Below are positions 22,948-29,937 of a DNA stretch of 64,000 bases, in pieces (positions within the stretch are counted from its first letter, which is position 1; every line of letters begins with the position of its first letter). Made by a program: the position numbers and the translations under genes. The notes under the pieces were generated by a model. It ran no database searches. It saw only the letters and a program-made list of their open reading frames with translations, and was not told where the DNA came from. Source of the stretch: Streptomyces sp. AC550_RSS872 (GTDB lineage: Bacteria > Actinomycetota > Actinomycetes > Streptomycetales > Streptomycetaceae); the NCBI RefSeq assembly GCF_019049285.1, contig NZ_JAGMUL010000208.1, positions 124,001-188,000 of the forward strand. The letters are read 5' to 3'.

Positions 22948-24135
22948 ATGACTGACACCACCACGCTTGCCCCGTCCATCGACGGCGCCGCACTGCTCGA
23001 TGAGGTCGAAGCGTTCCACCGCCGCTTCAACGTCTTCCCTACCGAACACGCCTACGTCGCCGTCGCCCTGTGGGACGCGCACGCCCACCTCATCGACGCG
23101 CTCGACGGCACCGCCCGCATCGCCTTCCTCAGCCCCGAACCGGGGTCAGGGAAGTCACGGGCCCTGGAGATCATCGAGACTCTGACCCCGCGCGCCGCGA
23201 CCACCGTCAACGCCTCGGCCAATGCGCTCTTTCGGCTGGTTGCCGCAGATGAGGGCACCCCGACGCTTCTCTTCGATGAGATCGATACCGTCTTCGGCCC
23301 CAAGGCGGGTGGCAACGAAGAGGTCCGTGGGTTCCTCAACTCCGGGTACCGGCGCGGCGCCAAGTCTCTGCGCTGCGTCGGAGAGGGCTCAGACCAAAAG
23401 GCAGGCTGGTTCGACTCGTTCTGTGCCGTCGCCATGGCCGGACTCGGCTCCCTGCCGGACACGATCCTGACCCGCTCCGTCATCATCCGCATGCGTAAGA
23501 AGGCGCCCAACGAGAAGTGCGAGCCCTACCGGCGCCGCGTCCACGAGAAGCAGGGCCACGCCCTGCGCGACCGGCTCGCCGAATGGACCGCCACCATCCA
23601 CGACCAGGTCGCCGAAGCCTGGCCGGAGATGCCTGAGGGCGTCACGGACCGGCCGGCGGACGTGTGGGAGCCCCTGCTCGCGGTCGCGGACGCGGCCGGC
23701 GGGCACTGGCCCGCGCGGGCCCGCGCGGCCTGCGTGGCGCTCATCAAGTCTGCGTCCGAGGGCGATCAGGCATCCCTCGGGGTACGCCTGCTGACCGACC
23801 TGCGCGACAAGGTGTTCTGCGGCGTGGACCGGATGCCCACCGCGGCCATCCTGGAAGTCCTCCTCAACCTCGATGACGCCCCGTGGGCAGACATGAGCGA
23901 GGACGGACAGGGCGTCAAGCCGCTCACCGCACGTGCCCTGTCCAAGCTCCTCAGCCAGTATGTGCGCCCCGACAACAGCCCCATCAAGCCCCGCGGAATC
24001 CGGGTCGGAGCCACGACCCCCAAGGGCTACTACGCGGAAGACCTCAGCGACGCCTGGGCCCGCTACTGCCCCCCCGGACCCCCAGAAGTCCGCAACATCC
24101 GCAACATCCGCAACACCGCAGGTCAACGGGGGTGA
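22948..24135 (+). CDS. DUF3631 ATPase, probable replicative helicase/initiator
   Basis: The ATG at 22948 is preferred because GAAGGGAGGA precedes it. The 395-residue product has a Walker A motif in ARIAFLSPEPGSGKSRALEI, a Walker B in TPTLLFDEIDTVFGPKAGGN, and the conserved LNSGYRRGAKSLRCVGEG and SVIIRMRKKAPNEKCEPYR segments. The C-terminal part (LTARALSKLLSQYVRPDNS ... RIGVGATTPKGYYAEDLSDA-like) is the DUF3631 domain. In many AICEs this protein pairs with a Prim-Pol and drives replication of the excised circle. The last codons contain three CGCAACATC-type repeats that seem to be DNA sites as much as coding sequence. Confidence 0.87.
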   Translation: MTDTTTLAPSIDGAALLDEVEAFHRRFNVFPTEHAYVAVALWDAHAHLIDALDGTARIAFLSPEPGSGKSRALEIIETLTPRAATTVNASANALFRLVAADEGTPTLLFDEIDTVFGPKAGGNEEVRGFLNSGYRRGAKSLRCVGEGSDQKAGWFDSFCAVAMAGLGSLPDTILTRSVIIRMRKKAPNEKCEPYRRRVHEKQGHALRDRLAEWTATIHDQVAEAWPEMPEGVTDRPADVWEPLLAVADAAGGHWPARARAACVALIKSASEGDQASLGVRLLTDLRDKVFCGVDRMPTAAILEVLLNLDDAPWADMSEDGQGVKPLTARALSKLLSQYVRPDNSPIKPRGIRVGATTPKGYYAEDLSDAWARYCPPGPPEVRNIRNIRNTAGQRG

Positions 24136-24336
24136 ATCTGTGGCGGAAGGCCCTTCCGGAACCCGCCACATGTTCGCGGAAACCGACACACGCACCCTCC
24201 GCAGCGTCGGCTAACGCTGCCCACTCGACAGGTGCCGCCAGGTTCACGCGTGGCGGCACCTATCCGCAACACAACCGGCATCCGCCACAGATCCAAGCCG
24301 CTGACCAGCGATGTTGCGGTGTGGCGGATGTTGCGG
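24090..24336. repeat. Iteron-like CCGCAACA repeats, candidate replication origin
   Basis: CCGCAACA occurs at 24090, 24099, 24108 (period 9) and 24264. Its inverse TGTTGCGG occurs at 24312 and 24329. Six octamers in 250 bases around the 3' end of the replication gene resemble iterons of plasmid origins. The arrangement is seen directly; origin function is inferred. Confidence 0.6.
24230..24261. repeat. Perfect 11-bp stem-loop within the iteron region
   Basis: AGGTGCCGCCA (24230-24240) and TGGCGGCACCT (24251-24261) are exact inverses. It may terminate the replication transcript or be part of the origin. Confidence 0.6.
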
Positions 24337-24389
24337 ATTCTCCAGGGCTGAGTCCCGACCCCGAGCAAAACAGAAGAGAGGACGGAGGC

Positions 24390-24584
24390 ATGAGCGCCCG
24401 CGTGGTGGACGAGAAAATGACCATCAAAGAAGTCATCGCCGATCTGAAAGTTCCCCCGTCGACCTTTTACCGGTGGCGTCAACTTGGTAAAGGGCCCCGC
24501 GCGATCAAGCTCCCGAATGGAGACGTACGCATTAGGCGGTCGGAGTACGAGCGTTGGTTGACGGAGCGGGAGGACGCTGCGTGA
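24390..24584 (+). CDS. xis: Excisionase-type helix-turn-helix protein
   Basis: A 64-residue protein from ATG 24390 behind GGAGG. It is a MerR/excisionase-like winged helix: MTIKEVIADLKVPPSTFYRW, then RQLGKGPRAIKLPNGDVRIR, then RSEYERWLTERE. The stop overlaps the integrase start by four bases (GTGA), the usual xis-int coupling in AICEs. It should bend attachment DNA and favour excision. Loss of GC bias relative to tra is slight. Confidence 0.9.
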   Translation: MSARVVDEKMTIKEVIADLKVPPSTFYRWRQLGKGPRAIKLPNGDVRIRRSEYERWLTEREDAA

Positions 24585-26059
24585 CCAAAGGCACGACGAA
24601 TCAGGGCGCTCACGGGAGTGAGCGCCCTGATGGGAGCGAAGAGCGCACCTTTTCATCTGACGTCCGGATCTGGGGTGTGAGTAAGGTGAGAAGTAAGTCC
24701 GCCCCTTATCAACTCCGTTGGATCGTCGCAGGTAATCGCTGCTACGCATCGTTTGCGTCTTCCGCGCTTGCCGATAACCGCCGCTCAGAGCTGCGAAAGG
24801 CTGTGCGCAAGGGTGAAGCATTCGATGTGGAGTCAGGTCTGCCCGAGTCGGAGATTCGGCAGGCGGAAGCAGTGGAAGCTGCAAAGGCTAAGGAGAAGCT
24901 GGACCCCAATTGGTGGAATTTCTCGCGTGAGTTCATGAAACGCCGCTGGCGTACGGTAGCGGCAAAGACGCGAGAAGGGTTCGCCGACAGCTTGGCTTCT
25001 TCGGCCCTTGGCATGATGGAGGACAGGCCTGACGCTCCAGAGCCTGAGGCTGTACGACGCGCGATCAGGTGGGCCGTCGTGCCGGGCAGCGAGAACGAGG
25101 AGCCCCCGGCGGAGCTGGAAAAGGTTTGTGCGTGGCTTGCCGAGAACTCCCGCCCTCTCTCGGCGTTGAGGGAATCCGTTATCGCCGAGGACGTCCACTA
25201 TCGACTTGCCTACAAGCTGGACGGTAAGTTGGCGGCTAAGGACACGTACAAGAGGCGCCGTCGCGGTTTCAACGCGGCCATCGCCTACGCAATCCAGAAG
25301 GGATATCTGGACGAAAATCCGATCGCTAGATTGGAGCGGCCCGCGACTGCTGCAAGTGGTCCGATTGACCCGCGAGTTCTCATGAACGCCGTGCAGGGGC
25401 GGGAGTTCCTGACGGCCGTCTCATATGTAGGTTCGGTGCATCGGAACCGGGGGAGACGTCTGGTCGCTTTCTTCGGATGCATTCTGTACGCGGCGATGCG
25501 CCCGGCGGAAGTCGTGGGCCTGCGATTGGACGACTGCTACTTGCCGGAATCGGGGTGGGGTGTGCTCACCCTTCGGGAAACACGCCCCGTATCGGGCAAG
25601 AAGTGGACCGATTCCGGCGAGCGGCACGACAAGCGGGGGCTGAAGATGCGGGACCCCGAGGCGGACCGCCCGGTGCCGATTCCGCCTGTCCTGGTGGCGA
25701 TGCTCCGGGCGCACGTGAAGGAGTTCGGCACCGCGGCGGACGGCCGGCTGTTCCAGAACGAGCGGGGCGGCCTAGTGGGCACGTCCAGCTACTGGCGCGT
25801 GTGGCAGGAGGCTCGCCCCCTGGCCTTCCCGCCGCACAAGGTCACGTCGCCTCTGGCGCGCAAGCCGTACGACGGGCGAGCCACGTGCATCACGGACTGG
25901 CTCCGCTCCGGCCTCCCGGTGGCGGAGGTGGCCCGCCGCGCGGGCACCTCCCCGGAGGTCATCGACCGCCACTACGCGGGCTGTCTCGACAACAGCGAGG
26001 AGGCGAATAACAAGATGATCGAAAAGGCCATGGGATGGGACCTGCCAGAGGCTGAGTGA
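24581..26059 (+). CDS. int: Tyrosine recombinase, integrase of the AICE
   Basis: The 492-residue product has start GTG 24581 overlapping xis. An N-terminal arm/core-binding region is followed by the catalytic domain: AMRPAEVVGLRLDDCY with R307, RKPYDGRATCITDWLRSG with R433, and EVIDRHYAGCLD with nucleophile Y465. The usual box II histidines (PYDLRHA-like) are replaced, giving YDGRAT, and the AGHS position reads AGTS. R..R..Y is kept, but these are unusual residues for the family. The gene ends 140 bases from the tRNA-half core, as expected for site-specific insertion into the tRNA-Arg 3' end. A fragment of a close relative is at 3213-3345. Confidence 0.93.
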   Translation: MTKGTTNQGAHGSERPDGSEERTFSSDVRIWGVSKVRSKSAPYQLRWIVAGNRCYASFASSALADNRRSELRKAVRKGEAFDVESGLPESEIRQAEAVEAAKAKEKLDPNWWNFSREFMKRRWRTVAAKTREGFADSLASSALGMMEDRPDAPEPEAVRRAIRWAVVPGSENEEPPAELEKVCAWLAENSRPLSALRESVIAEDVHYRLAYKLDGKLAAKDTYKRRRRGFNAAIAYAIQKGYLDENPIARLERPATAASGPIDPRVLMNAVQGREFLTAVSYVGSVHRNRGRRLVAFFGCILYAAMRPAEVVGLRLDDCYLPESGWGVLTLRETRPVSGKKWTDSGERHDKRGLKMRDPEADRPVPIPPVLVAMLRAHVKEFGTAADGRLFQNERGGLVGTSSYWRVWQEARPLAFPPHKVTSPLARKPYDGRATCITDWLRSGLPVAEVARRAGTSPEVIDRHYAGCLDNSEEANNKMIEKAMGWDLPEAE

Positions 26060-26070
26060 GCCGTGCGTGG

Positions 26071-26090
26071 CTCACGCACTCCTCACGCAC
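26071..26090. promoter_or_regulatory. Right arm-type integrase-binding repeats
   Basis: CTCACGCAC at 26071-26079 and 26082-26090, spaced 11 bases, match the pair at 10888/10899 in sequence, spacing and direction. They lie between the integrase stop and the core site. Confidence 0.65.
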
Positions 26091-26110
26091 AAACAGTGAG
26101 AGAGAGTGAG

Positions 26111-26147
26111 AAAGGGCGGGAGTCAGTGAGACTGACTCCCGCCCTTT
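26111..26147. terminator. Integrase terminator
   Basis: AAAGGGCGGGAGTCA (26111-26125) and TGACTCCCGCCCTTT (26133-26147) form a perfect 15-bp stem followed by T residues, a strong intrinsic terminator between int and the tRNA. Confidence 0.88.
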
Positions 26148-26199
26148 TCTGCTGGCATCCGCCCTGGTCAAGTCTCGTTTCAACTTTATGACCAGGCGA

Positions 26200-26241
26200 G
26201 TGCCCCCGGCAGGATTCGAACCTGCGCACACGGCTCCGGAG
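26200..26241. repeat. Attachment-site copy C, inside the intact tRNA-Arg gene
   Basis: This is the third copy of the 42-base tRNA half, here continuous with the rest of the tRNA. It is the original site at which the stacked elements entered. Confidence 0.93.
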
Positions 26242-26272
26242 GCCGTTGCTCTATCCCCTGAGCTACGGGGGC
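26201..26272 (-). tRNA. tRNA-Arg (anticodon CCG)
   Basis: The reverse strand folds into a full cloverleaf. The acceptor GCCCCCG pairs with CGGGGGC, the D arm is GCTC/GAGC, the anticodon stem is ACGGC/GCCGT with loop CTCCGGA giving CCG, and the T arm is GCAGG-TTCGAAT-CCTGC. Discriminator A is at 26201, and CCA is not encoded. It is the integration target; its 3' half has been regenerated by the elements, so it remains functional. Confidence 0.95.
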
Positions 26273-26446
26273 GTGTCGGGCGCCTTGCTTGGCGGCGACG
26301 GGTAGAACCCTACCAGCTCTTGGGGGGTGTTCATGAACGGGTTTAAGGGGCGATGGCACCTGCCGTGACCTGGGGTGGCTCGCCCGCACGGGGTGGAAGT
26401 GGGGAAAACCCGGACGCGGTGGCCGGTCCCGACCTACTCTCGAGTT

Positions 26447-27061
26447 GTGCCAGGCGCGTCGGGCCGGGTGCTTGTTGTGGACGACAACAAGGTCATCCGG
26501 CAGCTGATCAGGGTCAATCTCGAGCTGGAGGGGTTCGAGGTGGTGACCGCGGCCGATGGTGCCGAGTGTCTGGAAGTCGTTCATCAGGTGCGCCCCGATG
26601 TGGTCACCCTCGACGTGGTCATGCCCCGCCTCGACGGGCTGCGCACCGCCGCGCGACTGCGTTCCGATCTCCGTACCCGCGATCTCCCCCTCGCCATCAT
26701 TAGCGCCTGCACCCAGTACGAGGTCGACACCGGCCTCGACGTCGGCGTGGATGCCTTCCTCGCCAAGCCCTTCGAGCCCGCCGAACTCGTCAGCCTCGTA
26801 CGGCGGTTGATCGAGCGGAACCCGGGCGGGGAGCGGGCGGGGGAGCATGAAGGCGGGGGCGAGGGCAGAGGCGTGGACAGGCCGGACCCGTCGGGCAGGG
26901 CAGATCGGCCGAACAGGGTGGATCGGCCGAACAGGGTGGATCGGTCGGACAGGGCAGATCGGTTGGACAGAGTAGATCGGGCGGGCAGGACTGCTGACGC
27001 GGCCGTGGTCGGTGGCGTCCTGGGGGCCGCCGGAGAAGCCGCCGGGCGCGCCGGCTCCTGA
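26447..27061 (+). CDS. Orphan response regulator (receiver domain) with a repetitive tail
   Basis: GTG 26447 gives 204 residues. The receiver domain spans residues 5-125: RVLVVDDNKVIRQLIRVNLE with the acidic pair, TLDVVMPRLDGLRTAARLRS with the phosphoacceptor aspartate, LPLAIISA for the switch residue, and AFLAKPFEPAELVSLVRRLI with the conserved lysine. No DNA-binding domain follows. The tail is low complexity, built of an 18-base repeat that encodes DRPNRV-like hexapeptides (26885-26992). No histidine kinase is adjacent. The gene lies beside the tRNA-Arg target and is core chromosomal in streptomycetes. Output is unknown. Confidence 0.82.
   Translation: MPGASGRVLVVDDNKVIRQLIRVNLELEGFEVVTAADGAECLEVVHQVRPDVVTLDVVMPRLDGLRTAARLRSDLRTRDLPLAIISACTQYEVDTGLDVGVDAFLAKPFEPAELVSLVRRLIERNPGGERAGEHEGGGEGRGVDRPDPSGRADRPNRVDRPNRVDRSDRADRLDRVDRAGRTADAAVVGGVLGAAGEAAGRAGS
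26885..26992. repeat. 18-bp tandem repeat within the response-regulator gene
   Basis: GATCGGCCGAACAGGGTG starts at 26903 and 26921 (identical). Diverged units start at 26939, 26957 and 26975, and a weaker one at 26885. The reading frame is kept because the unit is 18 bases. Confidence 0.85.
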
Positions 27062-27200
27062 CACGGCATCGGTCCCCAGTCAGCCCCTCCTCTCCCCGCG
27101 CCGTCGCCTACCTCGCCCCGTTACCGTCACCCGTCCACATCCCGGGACCCAGCCCAAACCCGTTCGCATACCCACCCCCCTCCTCCCCTACGCTTGTCCC

Positions 27201-28358
27201 GTGACCCCCGTCGAGCTCTCCCGTACCGTGCTGCGCGCGGTGCGTCGTGCTGTCGATGAGGGGGAGCTGCGCGTCGCCGTGCCGGAGCGGGCCGTGGTGA
27301 CCGTTCCCGGGCCCGGTGGCTGTGGTGACTACGCCACCAACATCGCCCTCCAGCTCGCCCGCCCGGCGGGGGAGCCGTCCCTGCGCGTCGCCGAGATTCT
27401 GCGGCCGCACCTCGTCGACGCGGACGGCGTCGCCGACGTCGTCGTCACCGGGCCCGGATTCATCAACATCAGCCTGCGCGACACCGCACCCGCCGCCCTC
27501 GTCGAGGAGATCCTGCGGCGCGGAACGCGGTACGGGTTCGCCGACGGGCCCGGCAGGCACGCCGGGCACGGCAGGCACAGCGGGCACCGCGGCCGTAGCG
27601 AGCCCGACGGGCGTGGTCGGCCTGACGGGCAGGGCCCGCCCCGCGCGTGCAGCAGCCACGGAGACCTCTTCGGGCACGTTCTGCAACTGCACTGCGCCCA
27701 CGACGTCCGTGCCGTCGTCGTCACGGACGTCCTCGCCCGTCTCCTCCGCTCCCAGGGTGCCCTCGTCCGCACCAGCTGCGAGGGCCGGCCCGAGCCGGAG
27801 TGGGAGGCCGTTCTCGGTGTGCGGGTCGATGCTCATGGCAGTGCCGACGCCCCGGCGCCGCTCGACGTCGGTGTACGGCCCGTGCCGGCGCCCGCCGACC
27901 CGCTTCCGCTCGGCCGCGACGCCGCCCGCTGGGCGCTGCTTCACCCCGCCGGGCACGACCGGCCCCGTATCACCGACGAGCACCTCGTCCAGCGTGAGAG
28001 CAACCCTCTCTTCCGCGTCCGTTACGCCCACGCCCGCACCCGGGCCCTCAGCCGTAACGCCGCCGACCTGGGGTTCGCCGCCGAACCCGGGGACGTACGA
28101 CACGACGTCACCGCCCTTCTCGCCGACCACCCCCGCGTCCTCGCCCGAGCGGCGGCGCACCGCGCGCCCGATCGGCTCGCCCGGCATCTCGTCAGCGTCG
28201 CCGATGCCGTTCTGCCGCTGCTGCCCGCCGTCCTGCCCCGCGGTGCGGAGAAACCCTCGGCCGCCCACCGTGCCCGGCTCGCGCTCGCCGAAGCCGCCGG
28301 GACGGTGCTGGCCGGTGGCCTGTCCCTGCTCGGCATCGACGCACCCGAACACCTCTGA
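27201..28358 (+). CDS. nrtL: ArgS-related anticodon-binding protein (NrtL-type), lacking the synthetase core
   Basis: GTG 27201 starts a 385-residue protein. The N-terminus has the arginyl-tRNA synthetase additional domain (CGDYATNIALQLARPAGEPS ... VVVTGPGFINISLRDTAPAA). The C-terminus has the DALR anticodon-binding domain (NPLFRVRYAHARTRALSRNA and LLPAVLPRGAEKPSAAHRAR). Between them the HIGH and KMSKS motifs and most of the Rossmann fold are missing; that space has low-complexity Gly/His/Arg and a short SHGDLFGHVLQLHCAHDVRA segment. It therefore cannot charge tRNA but may still bind tRNA-Arg. It lies 17 bases upstream of lysA, so it is probably co-transcribed with it. Its real function is not known. 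Confidence 0.85.
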   Translation: MTPVELSRTVLRAVRRAVDEGELRVAVPERAVVTVPGPGGCGDYATNIALQLARPAGEPSLRVAEILRPHLVDADGVADVVVTGPGFINISLRDTAPAALVEEILRRGTRYGFADGPGRHAGHGRHSGHRGRSEPDGRGRPDGQGPPRACSSHGDLFGHVLQLHCAHDVRAVVVTDVLARLLRSQGALVRTSCEGRPEPEWEAVLGVRVDAHGSADAPAPLDVGVRPVPAPADPLPLGRDAARWALLHPAGHDRPRITDEHLVQRESNPLFRVRYAHARTRALSRNAADLGFAAEPGDVRHDVTALLADHPRVLARAAAHRAPDRLARHLVSVADAVLPLLPAVLPRGAEKPSAAHRARLALAEAAGTVLAGGLSLLGIDAPEHL

Positions 28359-28375
28359 GAGAGCCCACGAAAGTC

Positions 28376-29767
28376 ATGAGCCGTTCCGCACACCCCGCCG
28401 GGCCCCGCCACGCCGACGTCCTCCCCGAGGGCCACTACTCCGCCCCGCCCGCCGACCTCAACACCCTCGACCCGAAGGTGTGGGCCCAGACCGTCGGCCG
28501 GGATGCCGACGGCGTCGTCACCGTCGGCGGTATCGACGTGAAGAGCCTCGCCGAACAGCACGGCACCCCCGCCTACATCCTCGACGAGGCCGACTTCCGT
28601 GCCCGGGCCCGGGCCTGGCGCGGTGCCTTCGGGGCCGACGCCGACGTGTTCTACGCCGGCAAGGCGTTCCTGTCCCGTGCCGTCGTCAGGTGGCTGCACG
28701 AGGAAGGGCTCAACCTGGATGTGTGCTCCGGGGGCGAGCTCGCCACCGCCCTGTCGGCCGGCATGCCCGCCGACCGCATCGCCTTCCACGGCAACAACAA
28801 GTCGAAGGAAGAGATCCACCGCGCCATCGAGGCCGGTGTCGGGCGTATCGTCCTCGACTCCTTCCAGGAGATCGTGCGGGTCGCGCACATCGCGCAGGAA
28901 CTCGGCAAGCGGCAGCGGGTCCAGATCCGTATCACCGTGGGTGTGGAAGCGCATACGCACGAGTTCATCGCCACCGCCCACGAGGACCAGAAGTTCGGCA
29001 TCCCGCTCGCCGGGGGGCAGGCCGCCGAGGCCGTGCGGCGGGCGCTTCAGCTCGACGGGCTCGAGCTCATCGGGATTCACAGCCACATCGGGTCGCAGAT
29101 CTTCGACATGTCCGGCTTCGAGGTCGCCGCGCACCGCGTCGTCGGGCTGCTCAAGGACATCCGGGACGAGCACGGGGTCGAGCTGCCCGAGATCGACCTC
29201 GGCGGTGGCCTCGGGATCGCGTACACGAGTGACGACGACCCCCGCGAGCCCCACGAGATCGCCAAGGCCCTGACGGAGATCGTCAGCCGCGAGTGCGACG
29301 CCGCCAGGCTGCGGACCCCGCGTATCTCCGTCGAGCCCGGGCGGGCCATCGTCGGGCCGACCGCCTTCACGCTCTACGAGGTCGGCACCATCAAGCCCCT
29401 CGACGGGCTGCGGACGTACGTCTCCGTCGACGGCGGCATGTCGGACAACATCCGTACGGCGCTGTACGACGCCGAGTACAGCGTCGCCCTGGTGTCCCGG
29501 ACGAGCGACGCCGAGCCCATGCTCGCCCGAGTCGTCGGCAAGCACTGCGAGAGCGGGGACATCGTCGTGAAGGACGCGTTCCTGCCCTCCGACCTGGCAC
29601 CGGGTGACCTGATCGCCGTACCGGCGACCGGGGCGTACTGCCGGTCCATGGCCAGCAACTACAACCATGTGCTCCGGCCGCCCGTCGTCGCCGTGAACGA
29701 CGGCGGGTCCCGGGTGATCGTCCGGCGTGAGACGGAGGAGGACCTCCTGCGTCTCGATGTCGGGTAG
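28376..29767 (+). CDS. lysA: Diaminopimelate decarboxylase
   Basis: The 463-residue product starts at ATG 28376. It is a PLP-dependent fold III enzyme that converts meso-diaminopimelate to lysine, the last step of lysine synthesis. Visible signatures are ADVFYAGKAFLSRAVVRWLH with the Schiff-base lysine, NLDVCSGGELATAL, HSHIGSQIFD, EIDLGGGLGIAY, SVEPGRAIVGPTAFTLYEVG and HCESGDIVVKD for the substrate-binding Cys-Glu. Length is normal for actinobacteria. It starts the aspartate-family block lysA-hom-thrC-thrB. A 170-base gap before hom suggests a separate promoter there. Confidence 0.96.
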   Translation: MSRSAHPAGPRHADVLPEGHYSAPPADLNTLDPKVWAQTVGRDADGVVTVGGIDVKSLAEQHGTPAYILDEADFRARARAWRGAFGADADVFYAGKAFLSRAVVRWLHEEGLNLDVCSGGELATALSAGMPADRIAFHGNNKSKEEIHRAIEAGVGRIVLDSFQEIVRVAHIAQELGKRQRVQIRITVGVEAHTHEFIATAHEDQKFGIPLAGGQAAEAVRRALQLDGLELIGIHSHIGSQIFDMSGFEVAAHRVVGLLKDIRDEHGVELPEIDLGGGLGIAYTSDDDPREPHEIAKALTEIVSRECDAARLRTPRISVEPGRAIVGPTAFTLYEVGTIKPLDGLRTYVSVDGGMSDNIRTALYDAEYSVALVSRTSDAEPMLARVVGKHCESGDIVVKDAFLPSDLAPGDLIAVPATGAYCRSMASNYNHVLRPPVVAVNDGGSRVIVRRETEEDLLRLDVG

Positions 29768-29937
29768 TCGGTAGTCCCGGCAGGAGAAGGACCCGGGGCG
29801 GAAGGCGGGAGGAAGATCTCCTGTCTTCCACTCCGTACAAATGAAATCGATGTCTCACGATCCGGACGAAGGGCAGAAACTCCCGTCCGGTGAGTGAGAC
29901 TGGTGCAACCGTAGACGGTATGAGGAAACGAGGTCGG

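Larger units (their letters stand above)
10773..26241. mobile_element. Integrated AICE (pSAM2-type integrative and conjugative element) at tRNA-Arg(CCG)
   Basis: The element runs from tRNA-half copy B to copy C inside the intact tRNA gene, about 15.5 kb. Its order is regulators, small transfer genes, FtsK-like Tra, Ssb, primase-polymerase, DUF3631 ATPase, xis, int, attachment site. This is the standard AICE order, and the size is in the usual range. All core modules are present without obvious breaks except a damaged methyltransferase at 21571. It probably can excise, replicate and transfer as double-stranded DNA through a Tra pore between hyphae. Activity is inferred from gene content only. 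Confidence 0.93.

Noticed and set aside
24090..24120. A CRISPR-like short repeat array
   Set aside because: The unit is only 9 bases, there are no spacers of regular length and no cas genes; iteron-like repeats fit better.
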